A stretch of DNA of 64,000 nucleotides from Linum tenue (Eukaryota > Streptophyta > Magnoliopsida > Malpighiales > Linaceae), in assembly GCA_946122785.1 (NCBI GenBank), contig CAMGYJ010000011.1:40946513-41010512 (forward strand). The letters are read 5' to 3'. A program made the translations under genes and the position numbers. Below are positions 11,389-23,559 of this stretch, piece after piece. How positions within the stretch are numbered: position 1 is the stretch's first letter; each line of letters starts with the position of its first letter. The notes below the pieces were generated by a model that saw only the letters and a program-made list of their open reading frames with translations, had not been told where the DNA came from and made no database searches.

Positions 11389-12249
11389 GTAAGTGTTCCT
11401 TGCTCCGCTGTTTGGTTCTTGAAAGTAGGCCTATTTCCATGTTTGATTTCTGCGTCTATGATGAATGATTGTGATGTCAACTGCTTGTCAAGCACCAAGC
11501 TTTGTGGTCATTGTGGAAGTAAATTCTTCTAGCCTGTCTTTGTTCTGGTCTTGCTGGTCAAATTTGCAGGTATTTGGTGGTTCCTGACATTTCTGGGTTG
11601 GGATTTTGAATCCTGTTTCCCTTTTCGGGCACTGGGTTTGTTTCCATTTGAGGCTTCGATGTATTGAATAAGCTTAAGTATGGAACTTTGTATCTGTGTT
11701 TCTTGAATGAGAGACTATTTACTATATAGTTCATTCCTGCTGGCCTATAGAAATGCTAGTTTAGTTCAAGGCTAAGCAGTTGACATCAGGGTGATCCAGG
11801 CTAAGGTTAGAATCATGTCAATTGGGGTTTTGTTTGCAGATTGATCGATTGATCATCTGGATATAATTTTCGAACTAGCTAGCTAGCTAAGGTTTTACCA
11901 TTTTGGAATCTAAAGTGGATCATGGTTTGTATAGTCCACCCATGCTTATTGTTGCTTTTTCATTTTATTGCACATTCTTAATTTGAATATAGATGCACTT
12001 AGTATGAAGTTTTGATTTGAATAATTAGTTCCAACTGGGTTTCCAAACTCTGCCAAAAGACGTGTTTGATAAAGTTAGGTATTTTAAATCCTTTAGTGTG
12101 TCCATGTGAGCCTTTTGTCTGATGGGGTATCTTCTTTTACTTGCTTTCTGCTTTGCCCTTCATTTGTCACCCCCTCCACCACCCCAATTCTTTCTTGCTT
12201 GTTAAGGATACACACATAAATCTGAAACTAGTTTTTTGTTGATTCGCAG
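11389..12249 (+). other. Probable 5' UTR intron of the Tubby-like gene
   Basis: A good donor (GTAAGTGT at 11389) and a good acceptor (TTGATTCGCAG ending at 12249) flank 861 bp of T-rich, intron-like sequence without conserved coding content. Long 5' UTR introns are common in plant TULP genes. The donor choice is an inference; another GT with a CAG context lies near 11568. Confidence 0.55.
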
Positions 12250-12367
12250 CTCTGCTCAATTTGTCCTGGCGCATGATCGCTGATCAAACCGACCGCAATT
12301 CTATTTTTAGAAACTTATTTAAGGAGTTGTCTGAGTTGGGAACTTGGAAATTGCCAGCCTCAGTGTG

Positions 12368-14770
12368 ATGTCATTCCGTAGTATAGTTCGTGATGTGAGG
12401 GATGGGTTTGGGAGCTTATCGAGACGGAGTTTCGATGTAAGGCTGCCAGGTCATCATCACAGAGGGAAATCCCATGGCTCAGTTACTGATGACTCACATG
12501 ACCAGCCGGTAGTTGTCGTCCAGAGCAGCCGTTGGGCTAGTCTGCCGCCAGAGTTGTTGCGTGATGTCATCAAGAGGTTGGAAACAAGCGAGGGCACTTG
12601 GCCTGCTCGTAAACATGTTGTTGCATGTGCTGCTGTTTGCAGGGCGTGGCGAGAAATGTGTAAAGAAATTGTTAGGAATCCCGAGTTCTCTGGGAAGATC
12701 ACTTTCCCAGTTTCCTTGAAACAGGTACAGAGATCTTTTTCCATATGTTGGCTTATTTTTATCGTTAGAGTAACTGCTTTCCAAGTAAGCTACTTCATAA
12801 CCTAACAACAAGCTCTTAATGTCATACTTACTGTTCTTGTTAATTGCAGCCAGGGCACAGGGATGGGCCTATCCAGTGTTTCATTAAGAGAGACAAGTCC
12901 AAGTTAACTTACCATCTTTTCCTTTGCCTGAGCCCTGGTAAGCTTCTCTTTTCTTAACTTCCTTTCCTTTTGTATTACCTTTTGAATCTAGTAGAGTTAG
13001 CTTCTTCATCTATTGTTCTTTGTGTCCTGTGATGTCTGATTGCGGTATAAAGTGGCGACTGCTCTCCATTATCATGGTATGACACACCTTGAGTTATGTG
13101 TTTTACACAGCTACATCATTCCAGTGCTGTACCATAATTAATGGTAGCATATTGCTGTAGGGATAATCCGATAGCTGCTTCCCCTAGCAAGATTAACTAT
13201 CTTTCGGTCGATGCATATTCATTTACCTAGCTCCGCCCCATAAAAGTAAAATAGAAACTACCTTTCAAGAGCTTCAGTACCGTATCATACTGCCCGTGGT
13301 GTGATTTTTCTCTGTTTTGTTTTCTTTTTCTTCTCATGTGATTGGGGGTCTTAAGTGCTGCTGTGTTTTTTTACCTTTTCTCTCTTTTCTTCTCGCTTCT
13401 GGTTTGCTTTCTTATATAACCCCTCTGATAAAAAATAATCCAATAGCTTGTTGGCATTTTGAGCTCACTGTTAGCTCTCCGCCTCTCAAATTCGTGCAAA
13501 AATGATCACTCTGCGACTCCCATGCTTCTTCAGTAGCTAGCCTTCATTTGATCCTTACTGAGAGTGGACTGTGTACTTATACGTAAAAGTCGTCTTCTGT
13601 TTGATATATGTTTATTTATGGATGGAATGTTTCATCGGATTACCTTCCTTTCTGAAGCTCCACTATATTCTGTATGAGGTTCTTGATCTGGACATAACCA
13701 ACTTTACCTCGCTGTTCCTTTTCAGCTTTACTTGTTGAAAATGGCAAGTTTCTTCTCTCTGCTAAACGGACCAGAAGAACTACTTGCACGGAGTACATAA
13801 TCTCCATTGACGCCGATAACATATCAAGATCAAGTGGAACATATATTGGAAAGCTAAGGTAAAATTCGTGTCATTGTGAACTGGCTCTTAATCTAGGGAA
13901 AGAAAGTAATTTGAATATGTGATGGTTAATCTATGGTGGCTTTCTATCTAGAGGAATATATTATTATCATAATCATACCAATGAAGGTTTTTGGTCCCTC
14001 AGCAAATGCTTTATATCTTAAAACTCATATCAAAGCTTCGCTTCCTTTCCAGGTCAAATTTCCTAGGCACAAGATTCATTATCTACGACACTCAGCCACC
14101 CTACAATAACGCTCAAATCTCACCACCGGGTCGAAGCAGAAGATTCTACTCCAAGAAAGTCTCCCCTAAGGTCCCTACAGGAAGCTACAACATCGCGCAG
14201 ATCTCCTATGAGCTCAATGTGCTTGGCACCCGGGGGCCGCGCAGGATGCACTGTACCATGCACTCAATCCCCACTTCATCACTGGAAACTGGTGGTTCAG
14301 TCCCTGGTCAACCTGAGATCCTCCTCCCACGGTCCCTCGAGGATTCGTTCAGGAGTGTCTCGTTGTCGTCCGAGTTCAGCAGCTCAAGGTTCTTCGATGC
14401 TGCGGCAGGGCCACCACGAGAGGGAGGAGATGATGACGTGGAAGGGGAAGGGAAAGACAACTGCCCGCTGATTCTGCGGAACAAGGCTCCAAGGTGGCAC
14501 GAGCAGTTGCAATGCTGGTGCCTGAACTTCCGTGGCCGAGTCACTGTGGCATCAGTGAAGAATTTCCAGCTGATAGCTGCGAATCAGCCAGCTGCAGGTG
14601 CGCCAACACCTTCACAGCCGCCGCCACAGTCTGATCATGATAAGATTATTCTGCAGTTTGGTAAGGTTGGGAAGGATATGTTCACTATGGATTATCGGTA
14701 TCCGCTGTCTGCTTTTCAAGCTTTCGCCATATGCTTGAGCAGCTTTGATACTAAGCTGGCTTGTGAATAG
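12368..14770 (+). CDS. TLP1: Tubby-like F-box protein (TLP1-like), four coding exons
   Basis: The coding sequence joins 12368-12724, 12850-12937, 13726-13858 and 14053-14770 through GT-AG introns whose phases agree, giving 431 aa, within the usual plant TULP length. The start is the ATG giving [13 protein letters not shown]; an open extension begins at TTG (12344) and is not a plausible start. Residues about 55-102 form an F-box ([17 protein letters not shown]), and about 117-431 form the C-terminal tubby barrel. Both tubby signatures are intact: [14 protein letters not shown] and the terminal [18 protein letters not shown] corresponds to the basic strand that contacts PIP2 in animal tubby. 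Family members bind SKP1-like proteins through the F-box and the plasma membrane through the tubby domain, with roles in ABA and stress responses. By recall it is closest to Arabidopsis TLP1/5/10. It appears intact and is the only complete host gene in the window. Confidence 0.95.
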
Positions 14771-15764
14771 AGGGGGAGATACAGAAATTGGAAAGAAAAG
14801 GAAGAGAATTTGAGAAAGGGGATGGGGTTAAGTGCTATGTCTGTTGTTGTTGGTAGGTTACTAGTGTATTTATGTTAATCCAAATGTGGTTAGGATTCCA
14901 CGAGATGTGGGGTGTTGTATGGGAGGGACAAGAGGTGTGGGAGGAGACGTCTTTCCTCTTCGACCAAGTTCTCTAACTTTGCATTGTAATGCCTTTTATC
15001 AAAATTGTTTGTTTTGAATTCCCTTAAGCTGAAGGCCCGAGGTTTTGCCTTTACTTTCTCCACAAAATCATCTTTTTATTGTACTTATATATTTTCCGTT
15101 TGGTGAATTCTTATAACAACAAGTTGTTCAACCTCGTTACGTTCTATTCCATTTCCTGTCTTAATCGCTTTGCCTAACCTCAACTCCATAAATAAAAACG
15201 ATGAGGAAAACCAAACAAGATTAGCTACGTGGAATGCTCATTTTTCTTGGCTTTTGTATTATATGAAAAAGTTGATGGGCAGCGACTTCTTAGAATAAGA
15301 ATGTGGCCTACTACTAATGGTCCATGAGGCACAATAGAATTTTGTTTTCCCTCTTTTTTGCTTGTTAGGTAATATACACAAGATACAAAACTGAATTATA
15401 AAGGTTTACACATGTGGATTTGAGAGTCAGGTTATGTTTGAGATTCGAAAGGGAATAAGGAACCAAGTTTGAACTTTCCAGTCGGCCTTTATTTCGCAGT
15501 GGAGATGAATTGTTAACTAAAATTGTTACTTCTAACTAAGTGTTAGGTTATGTTGATTACGGGGGATAAGGAGAGAAACTCAAAACATGTAAAAAGCTTA
15601 CAAAAGGACGTACAAAAAAAATTCAAGAGACAAACGCTAGAAACTAATATCATCAGTGGAGGAGCCATGAGGAGAAAAACTAAAATGTCTGACACCTAAT
15701 AAAAAGTATCATAGACAGTGACAAAAAAGTCAAACGTCCAACCATAACATTAATAGTTTGGCAG
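14771..15764 (+). other. 3' UTR of the Tubby-like gene, then gene-free DNA
   Basis: The first 200-300 bp after the stop codon are probably the 3' UTR, with an A/T-rich end near 15000. The rest to 15764 has no recognised gene. It ends in the 5-bp target duplication ACCCA (15765-15769) of the next element. Confidence 0.5.
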
Positions 15765-15769
15765 ACCCA

Positions 15770-17193
15770 TGACTCACTTTTACTGTCACTCCAGGAATTG
15801 GCCAAGTGAAACCACTTCCTAAAGCGTAGTATAGCGGGTTTGGGTTTAATTATCAACCCGGGTCCTAGATTTGATGACTACTCAGTGAATTCTTGTTATC
15901 TAGCAATGAAACTTTAATGCAAGTCTAAACTAACAAACTAACAAAGCAAGTAAACTGTTGTATTCAGGTTAAGAGAGGTCACCCGGATATGGTTCCCCCT
16001 AGACTGCAGTTAAGCCGGATTGTAATTACCAAGTTTAGTTTCTATGATAGTTATACTGCGGAAGGTTCTTAAACAGCCTGAAGTCTCGACTAAAGGTCTT
16101 CAGACCCTCTCAATCTGAATCTCTAGCGGGCGACTAACCTCCACCGGAGTAAACAGATTGAGGCCTTAACAAACAAAACTTCCACTACCGGAGTAAATCC
16201 GGTACAGAATAGTGAGTTGGCTCCTCGACTAAAGTCACCAACTCCCTACCTTCAATCAAGGATGCTCTATCAACCTAGGCAGATATTCTCATTCTAGGTT
16301 AAAGCAGAAACAACAGGAATTTGATCAGGATTCATGCCATTCAATCAATCAAACCTCAATTGAATATAATCAAATCATAGAATCAGTACTTGGGTTCATA
16401 CAATCAAAACCTAACATACAAATCTAGGGTTCTCCATACCCAGATGAATGGGAGAACTACTCCATGGAGAAAGAAGCAAAAGCAGAATCAGACGCGGAAT
16501 TCATACTGTGAAGGATGGATTCCTGCTCCTGGACGTTGATCGGCACTTCTCTAAGCTAAAGCTGGCCTCCAATGGTGATGAAGATCAAGCTAGGGCACTT
16601 GGAGACTCTTGTTCGTCGCTTTATCTCTCTAGGAATCGCTCTGTCTCTCTAAAACCCGAATCCCCTCGACTTGTGGCTGGAAATTGACTTAAAACCAGAA
16701 AAACCCGACTCACACGGGCAGGCCGCACAGCCGTGTGGCTCACCCAGTTGCCCGTGTGAGTAAAAACGCAGCGCATCAATTAGTTGAATTCCAGGCTTCT
16801 TACACGGCCAGGGTCACACGGCCGTGTAGCTCACCCAACCTGGCCGTGTGAAGCCTCGCAGAATTCCACACGGCCAAAATGCATCCTCACACGGCCGTGT
16901 GGATTTTCTGCTATGCCCGTGTTTGCTCTCGCACAATCCCACACGGCCAAACTGGTCACTTGCACGGCCGTGTGGGTTGTGGGTGTGCCCGTGCGACTTC
17001 CTTTGTGACTTGCCTCGCGCCCGATCTTCGCCCAATCGACCCCGAACTCGCTCCTAAACCTTCATTCACTCGCCAGGACCTGAAATATCACAAACAAGCA
17101 CAACCTAGCGTGAAATCGGTCTAAAACACGAGAAACCACATCTTAAACGGTGTAAGAACAGTGGTGAAAACATGTGTAATTAACGGTCTATCA
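15770..17193 (-). repeat. 3' LTR of the gag-protease Athila-like element
   Basis: It begins TGACTCACTT and ends TCTATCA on the + strand and is the partner of 21417-22839. In the element's direction it is the 3' LTR because the polypurine tract adjoins its inner edge at 17194. It contains four palindrome modules (16707-17000). Confidence 0.93.
16707..17000. repeat. Array of ACACGGCCGTGT-centred palindrome modules in the LTR
   Basis: Four modules follow one another. Each has a left arm (CACACGGGCA or CACACGGCCA), a central palindrome close to CACACGGCCGTGTG, and a right arm (TGCCCGTGTG or TGGCCGTGTG). In the first, CTCACACGGGCA pairs with TGCCCGTGTGAG around an inner palindrome. The same array is present at 22352-22646 in the other LTR. 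In the element's direction it lies in the U3-like part of the LTR, upstream of a GA-rich leader. Confidence 0.85.
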
Positions 17194-17234
17194 AACTCCC
17201 CCACACTTAATCGTTTGCTTGTCCCCAAGCAAAC
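17194..17234 (-). other. Polypurine tract and adjacent hairpin
   Basis: On the - strand the sequence next to the 3' LTR is GTGTGGGGGAGTT (17194-17206), the plus-strand primer tract. It is preceded by a 9-bp stem, GTTTGCTTG with CAAGCAAAC (17213-17221 and 17226-17234), around a four-base loop. The same arrangement is at 29051-29091. This PPT-proximal hairpin is, as far as I recall, common in plant Ty3/gypsy elements. Confidence 0.85.
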
Positions 17235-17987
17235 CTAACTCAAACCAATGCAACTCTCCAGACCTCTATAGCAACAAACACCCCAGATCGTAGGTAGAGG
17301 ACTTCCTAGATCATTTAGCAGCTTACGAGGTCAACCGACGCACAAGTCATCTCATAGCTTCTTCGACGAGAGCACTAGTATCGAGTCGGCATCATGGCAA
17401 ATAGTGAACAGAGGACAAATGAATTGTGGATGAAGAGATTCTCAAAAACAAAGGATCATGGACTCACATTTTTCAAGGTGCTCTATTTTCTTCATGAAGA
17501 TGGTTGGAACCCCTTTTCTTTCTGTTTTGCTGGTTTTCTGTTATTTTTTCTTTTTTTCTTTTTTCAATCGTCCCAACCGGCTCTTACCGGCCATGCCAGG
17601 AGCGGATGTCTCGAGCCTCGTGCGGGGGAAAGACATGTAAGGGGGCTGGAGGTAGTAGGTGGAAATTGGGAACGGATTCCCGTCTCCCCTTACACACTTT
17701 CGCCCTATTCGCACGTGAGGCGTTATTTTGAAGCACATTTTCGAGCACCTGTTAACTCAAAACATGATACAAGAGTCCATGACAGGCAGAGAGTCCACAA
17801 CACCACACAATTCAAGGGTCCTAAGATCATTAATTCACTCAATCAACCAACACAATATGAAGAAGCAATGAGACTTCTTAAATGCATCAACATCCGCCAT
17901 AGTGCTACACTACCTCCCCAGGTTGCATATTACTATAAAGACTGTCAATTCAAAGCATACTGAGCAGGTAATTGCACGGAACACGTA
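17235..17987 (-). other. 3' untranslated region of the gag-protease element
   Basis: The region between the coding end and the PPT holds no convincing gene. A + strand frame (17394-17963) reads through a pyrimidine-rich tract and low-complexity sequence and is opposite to the element's transcription. It is treated as chance. Confidence 0.6.
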
Positions 17988-18087
17988 CTTGGAGCCCTCA
18001 AATTTAAAAATTTGGACAGTGGACTATGCTCCAAGCACACAAACAGATCTAATGCAGTCAAAAGATAAACATCCCCCCACACTTAAG
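17988..18087 (-). other. Nested hairpin (copy A) with adjacent PPT-like motif
   Basis: The outer stem CTTGGAGC / GCTCCAAG (17988-17995 with 18028-18035) encloses the inner stem CAAATTT / AAATTTG (17999-18005 with 18008-18014). The unpaired segment reads TAGTCCACTGTC on the element's strand. About 38 bp away is a second PPT-like motif, CTTAAGTGTGGGGGG on the - strand (18073-18087). Copies with different stems but the same unpaired segment lie at 30491, 32168 and 32264. Confidence 0.8.
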
Positions 18088-18424
18088 ATCGACATTGCCC
18101 TCAATGGAGAAGAGGAAAAGGGGAACGATGTTACCGGTATGCACGGACTGTAGGAGACTGGAAGCGGACCAGTCGGAGTGAAGCGGACTGGATAGAGGAC
18201 CAGTCTGAAACAAAGCACAGCTAAAGGGGAACAGAAGAGCTCAAACACAGTATGTTAGGTCCAATGTCAGCCCAATAAGACATCATCCAAAACAAAAGAA
18301 AACAAACCAAAATCAAACTGGTTTACAATCCGACTCAAAACACAAGAAAGAAAGTCAAACCGTGGTGGGGTTGCCTCCCCACAAGCGCTTTACCGTCTTT
18401 TAGCTGGACGCCCATGGTGGATAC

Positions 18425-21275
18425 TCAGGGAGGTGCAGGAACAGGTGCCTCCAAGAGCGGATCCACGTCGCTCTTGAGGTACAGCTTTAGGTTGTGGCCA
18501 TGCACCCGACGGATGCGACCACCATCATCAGTCAGCTCGACCTGCCCATATGGCAAGATGCAGGCGAGTGAATACCCGGACGGCCAGGGTGGTCGTGGTG
18601 CAGGAGGTGGGACCAGCTCATAGTGGTCTCCACTCTTCTTCCGTGCAGGCTTAGCAACCTGCTGCTTCGGCCGCCACTCCTTCTTGAGCTTTTTGTTCGG
18701 AGGCGAGGCTCGATGGAGTGGCGGCGGAGGAATGATAGGAGGGTCCTTCAAAATAAGAGGTGCAGAAGGATACACGACAGGCTCGTGTACCTGATCAGAA
18801 ATGGCATGTACAGGCGTGACAGCAATCATAGCACAGTGATCAAATTCAGTCACAGAGAAAGTAGCCTGTTCATTCCCAGCACGCAGTATCAGTTTACCAT
18901 CATGCACATCAATAAGTGCCTTGGCGGTGGCAAGAAATGGTCTACCCAGAATCAAAGGCACATCCACATCCTCATGTATATCAATAATAACAAAATCAAC
19001 AGGATATGTGAATTCACCGACACTGACAAGCATATCCTCTATGATTCCCCTAGGATGCACAATGGAACGATCAGCTAGCTGAATGCTCATCCTAGTAGGG
19101 CTAAGTTCACCTAGGTCTAGCTTTTTATACAACTTATATGGCATGACATTTATGCTAGCGCCTAGGTCCGCCAAGGACTTGCTTACATGCATGCTGCCAA
19201 TAGTAAGAGGGATAGTAAAACTCCCTGTTTTCTTGCGCTTTTCGGGCAGCTTGTTCTGCAGGATGGCAGAACACTCGTCGCTCAGCAACACTGTCGAGAG
19301 ATACCCATGTTTCTTCTTGTTGGTGAGGAGATCTTTCATGAACTTCGCATACTTGGGCATCTTCGACAATGCCTCCACGAACGGTATGCTGATGTTGAGC
19401 TGCTTCAACATTGCCATAAACTTGGCAAACTCAGTCTCCAGCTTGTCTTTGTGTAGGCAAGTGGGGAAGGGAAGCTGGGGTACATGCTCCTTAACCACTG
19501 GTTGTGGCTTGGGAGCAGGGGCTTCCTTCTCCACCCGCACTTCTGCATCGTCGGCTGGAAGTGCTGAAGCAGGTAGTGGTTCCTCCTGTCTGGCAGGGAC
19601 AGGATCAGCAGATATGGTCTTACCGCTCCCGGTAAAAATGGCATCTAGCTGCTGGAGCTGGTGAGGATCCCGAGGATTCGGGATAGTGGTGGTAGGCAGA
19701 GTCCCTGGTGCCCTGGTAGTGTTTTGGCAGGCCAAGATGCCCACCTGGGTCTGCAGATCTTGCAAAATGGCACCATGGTTGCGCTGACCTGCCTCTAGTG
19801 ACGTGATAGCAGCCTGAGTGCTAGTCATGAATGAAGCTAGAATATTTTCCAGCTTTGTCATCCGGTCATCTGGGGCCGGAGCTGCTGCTGGCTCGGCGAA
19901 CTGGACAGGGGGCTGCTGGAATGGTTGCCCCTGCCTAGGCTGGTAGGGCTGCTGCTGTGGGGCTGGCCCCTGTCGAGCCTGGAAGGCTGCCTCTGCTGAA
20001 AACCACCTGCTGGTGAGGGAAACCAGGTGGTTTAGTGGTGTTGCTGCTCCAGGCGAAGTTGGGATGCTGGCTCCACCCCTCATTATATGTGCTGTTGTAC
20101 GGGTCGAGGCGCCGAGCATTGGCGATGAAGTCCAACTGCTCTTGGGGAGTGGTAGACTCCCTCATAGCCTGGCAGTCCTCCACTAGGTGATTGGAGCTCT
20201 CGCACCACTGACATTGAGCTACTGGAGGTGTAGCCAAACCTCTGCCCGGAATAAGACTGTTGGGCTGCTTCAATGTCTGCACTAGCTCAGCTATCTGCTG
20301 CTCGAGCCCGGATCTAGTCTCCATTGCGTGCACACCACGGTCCCGGGACTATCTGCCTCGGCTACCCTGTCCCCAAGAATGATCTCTGGCAGCCAAAGTA
20401 CTGATCATCTGGTTCAGCTCGGGTGGAGTCTTAGTAAGAATATCCCCTCCTGGGCATAGAGACTCAATCACCCTATGGCTATCTGGGGAGAGAGCACTGT
20501 AGAAGTTCCCCACTGTGAATGCATCACTAAAGCCATGATGGGGACACTGCCAGAAATATCCCATGTACCGCTCCCATGCATCACGGAGTGACTGATCTGG
20601 CTCTTGGCGGAAGTGGGTGATCTCCCGCTGGATTTCTGTAGTCTTCGATGCCGGATAGTACCTGTGCATGAATTTGTCAGCCAAATCGTCCCAAGAGGTG
20701 ATGGACAATGGGGGCTGGGTCTCCAACCACCTCTTAGCATTCCCCGCCAGAGAATGGGGGAAAAGGTGAAGGCAGATTGCATCATCCGGGACACCATTCA
20801 GCTTGAACCCGTTCGTCAGCTGCAGAAAACAAGAAAGATGCACCCTGGCCTCCTCATCCTTCAAGCCATGGAACTGGATAGATGATGTAATGAGCTGAAT
20901 CCAGCATGGCTTGATCTCGAAGTTGTTTGCTGGAATAGGCAGGTAGAGGATGACCGGGCGGATGTCAGCAATCCGAGGAGTGTAGTAGTACTCCAAGGTG
21001 GGACCCGGCGGCGGTGGATGATGATGAGCACCATGATCCTGGGGTATGGGGTTGTTCCCTAGGACCTGATTCCCCGGGGGAGCCTGCTGAGGATTCCCCT
21101 GGTGTGGATTGTACTCTCCGTCCATCCCGTACTCTTCTTCAGAATCGCTACTCAGGTGGCCGTCTATGCGCTCTTCCGTAGCCAGTCTAGCTCGCTGTTG
21201 TCTCCTGAGTTGGCGACAGGTGCGGTCAATCTCTGGATTCAACGGCAGTAAACCTCCAGACTGGCTACGGGTCAT
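18425..21275 (-). pseudogene. Athila-like gag-protease polyprotein, broken, with pol-tail fusion
   Basis: The gag part starts at 21275 ([15 protein letters not shown]) and carries the retrotransposon gag domain ([36 protein letters not shown]). Compared with the gag at 33402-38972, a CAT-to-TAG-type change creates a stop at about 20350, and a one-base deletion near 20013 shifts the frame. A CQWCESSNHLVEDC zinc knuckle lies between them. The next frame (from 20119) carries the protease with [16 protein letters not shown] and [16 protein letters not shown]. Immediately after the protease, homology to pol stops. It is replaced by a proline- and lysine-rich linker and an end containing ILPYGQVEL and GHNLKLYL, like the end of the full element's pol. 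No RT, RNase H or integrase core remains. Confidence 0.88.
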
Positions 21276-21392
21276 GCACTACCTGCACACACTCAAGCAA
21301 GCTAACCCGTGAAGGCACAAGTGGGACAAAGCAAACAAAGCAAAAAGAAAAGCTAAATTAACAGAAATCACTTTTCTTCAACAACCTAGCCG

Positions 21393-21410
21393 TCCCCGGC
21401 AACGGCGCCA
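21393..21410 (-). other. Primer binding site for tRNA-Asp
   Basis: On the - strand TGGCGCCGTTGCCGGGGA lies six bases inside the 5' LTR. It is complementary to the 3' end of plant tRNA-Asp (…CCCCGGCAACGGCGCCA). This primer is characteristic of Athila-type Ty3/gypsy elements. An identical site is at 39090-39107. Confidence 0.9.
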
Positions 21411-21416
21411 AAAACT

Positions 21417-22839
21417 TGACTCACTTCTACTGTCACTCCAGGAATTGGCCAAGTGAAACCACTTCCTAAAGCGTAGTATAGCGGGTTTGGGTTTAATTAT
21501 CAACCCAGGTCCTAGATTTGATGACTACTCAGTAAATTTTTGTTATCTAGCAATGAAACTTTAATGCAAGTCTAAACTAACAAACTAACAAAGCAAGTAA
21601 ACTGTTGTATTCAGGTTAAGAGAGGTCACCCGGATATGGTTCCCCCTAGACTGCAGTTAAGCCGGATTGCAATTACCAAGTTTAGTTTCTATGATAGTTA
21701 TACTACGGAAGGTCCTTAAACAGCCTGAAGTCTCGACTAAAGGTCTTCAGACCCTCTCAATCTGAATCTCTAGCGGGCGACAAACCTCCACCGGAGTAAA
21801 CAGATTGAGGCCTTAACAAACAAAACCTCCACTACCGGAGTAAATCCGGTACAGAATAGTGAGTTGGCTCCTCGACTAAAGTCACCAACTCCCTACCTTC
21901 AATCAAGGATGCTCTATCAACCTAGGCAGATATTCTCATTCTAGGTTAAAGCAGAAACAACAGGAATTTGATCAGGATTCATGCCATTCAATCAATCAAA
22001 CCTCAATTGAATATAATCAAATCATAGAATCAGTACTTGGGTTCATACAATCAAAACCTAACATACAAATCTAGGGTTCTCCATACCCAGATGAATGGGG
22101 GACTACTCCATGGAGAAAGAAGCAAAAGCAGAATCAGACGCGGAATTCATACTGTGAAGGATGGATTCCTGCTCCTGGACGTCGATCGGCACTTCTCCAA
22201 GCTCAAGCTGGCCTCCAATGGTGATGAAGATCAAGCTAGGGCACTTGGAGACTCTTGTTCGTCGCTTTCTCTCTCTAGGAATCGCTCCGTCTCTCTAAAA
22301 CTCGAATCCCCTCGACTTGTGGCTGGAAATTGACTTAAAACCAGAAAATCCCGACTCACACGGGCAGGCCGCACGGCCGTGTGGCTCACCCAGTTGCCCG
22401 TGTGAGTCAAAACGCAGCGCATCAATTAGTTGAATTCCACGCTTCTTACACGGCCAGGGTCACACGGCCGTGTAGCTCACCCAACCTGGCCGTGTGAAGC
22501 CTCGCAGAATTCCACACGACCAAAATGCATCCTCACACGGCCGTGTGGATTTTCTGCTCTGCCCGTGTTTGCTCTCGCACAATCCCACACGGCCAAACTG
22601 GTCACTTGCACGGCCGTGTGGGTTGTGGGTGTGCCCGTGCGACTTCCTTTGTGACTTGCCTCGCGCCCGATCTTCGCCCAATCGACCCCGAACTCGCTCC
22701 TAAACCTTCATTCACTCGCCAGGACCTGAAATATCACAAACAAGCACAACCTAGCGTGAAATCGGTCTAAAACACGAGAAACCACATCTTAAACGGTGTA
22801 AGAACAGGGGTGAAAACATATGTAATTAACGGTCTATCA
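21417..22839 (-). repeat. 5' LTR of the gag-protease Athila-like element
   Basis: The partner of 15770-17193, it begins TGACTCACTT and ends TCTATCA on the + strand and is followed by the ACCCA duplication. In the element's direction it holds the promoter. The palindrome array is at 22352-22646, followed in transcription direction by a TTTTAGAGAGAC-type GA-rich leader. Confidence 0.93.
22352..22646. repeat. Second copy of the LTR palindrome array
   Basis: The same four modules as at 16707-17000, with minor differences such as CACGACC for CACGGCC in one arm. Most central palindromes keep their symmetry. Confidence 0.85.
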
Positions 22840-22844
22840 ACCCA

Positions 22845-23559
22845 TGTACCCACCCCTCAACCTGTATAAATATGAGTTCTTTACTCATAAATGATCAAGT
22901 CATATGCTTTGACTACTACTTTTTCTCTCTAAGTTTTCATATGCTTCTTTATTTTCCCTTCTCTTAGACCCTTCTAGGAACACAATAAAGAGATTGGGGA
23001 TGAAAATATGTCCTATTGCTCAAATATGTTGGATCCAATCGACCTTTCATCGAAAGGACTCGCACTATTACCCCCCACGACATGGCCAAATTTTAAAGGG
23101 CCGAAGAAGGTGTGAGATCGAGAAGTTGATGGCTCTACAAACGCTATGCTCATGCCTGCAAATGAAGTTGTCTAATGCCTCCCGCGAGGTGGATTGTAGA
23201 GACCACCAAAGTATTGCTGGTAAACAAAGAGTGTTCGACAAAGAGGAAGAGCCTGAGGCTGAACAGAACGAACTAATTTTCCTATGGAAGCACATCCAAG
23301 CAACCATGTCCATCCTCACGATGTAGGTGTAAGGCTCCTAGATCAGAGCTCTATACACACAAACTAGCAGACTCCAACAAAAGCAAGGAAGACAAGTGGC
23401 CAATAGGCCGGCCAGGCCAATTCTACTAAATTATGACGATCCTCGCCCCAAAGGCTAAAAGGCAGTTTCCACACGCAAAGCTTTTAACAATAGGTGTCGA
23501 ATACCTATTATCGACCAGTTATAGGTGCAATGCTTATGAGAAGCATCACTAGTTACAAG
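22845..23559. other. Gene-free DNA with a TATA-like motif
   Basis: TATAAATA occurs at 22865-22872, about 20 bp after the element's right-hand target duplication, followed by a pyrimidine-rich leader-like stretch. The gag-protease element may have inserted into an older LTR or promoter. A polar frame at 22994-23326 resembles no protein I know. Confidence 0.4.

Larger units (their letters stand above)
15770..22839 (-). mobile_element. Athila-like Ty3/gypsy retrotransposon, non-autonomous (gag-protease only)
   Basis: LTRs of 1,424 and 1,423 bp (15770-17193 and 21417-22839) begin TG and end CA and are flanked by the perfect 5-bp duplication ACCCA (15765-15769, 22840-22844). On the - strand there follow a tRNA-Asp primer site, a broken gag, an aspartic protease, and then, in place of RT, RNase H and most of integrase, a proline-rich linker ending in a pol-tail-like GHNLKLYL segment. 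About twenty to twenty-five LTR differences are visible (roughly 1.5%), so it is older than the related element at 27691-40473. It must depend on enzymes supplied in trans. Confidence 0.93.

Noticed and set aside
12344..12367. N-terminal extension of the Tubby-like protein
   Set aside because: It would start at TTG. The next codon series from the ATG at 12368 gives the expected family start, and the extension lies in the 5' UTR exon.
16707..17000. CRISPR-like array in the LTR
   Set aside because: The repeats are imperfect palindromes of varying length without uniform spacers, lie inside LTRs of a plant retrotransposon, and have no cas genes.
17213..17234. Intrinsic transcription terminator (hairpin near T/A-rich DNA)
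   Set aside because: The sequence is eukaryotic, and the hairpin is the PPT-proximal element found in both retrotransposons.
17394..17963. 189-aa + strand frame in the 3' region of the gag-protease element
   Set aside because: It runs through a pyrimidine tract and low-complexity DNA opposite to the element's transcription, with no conserved motif.
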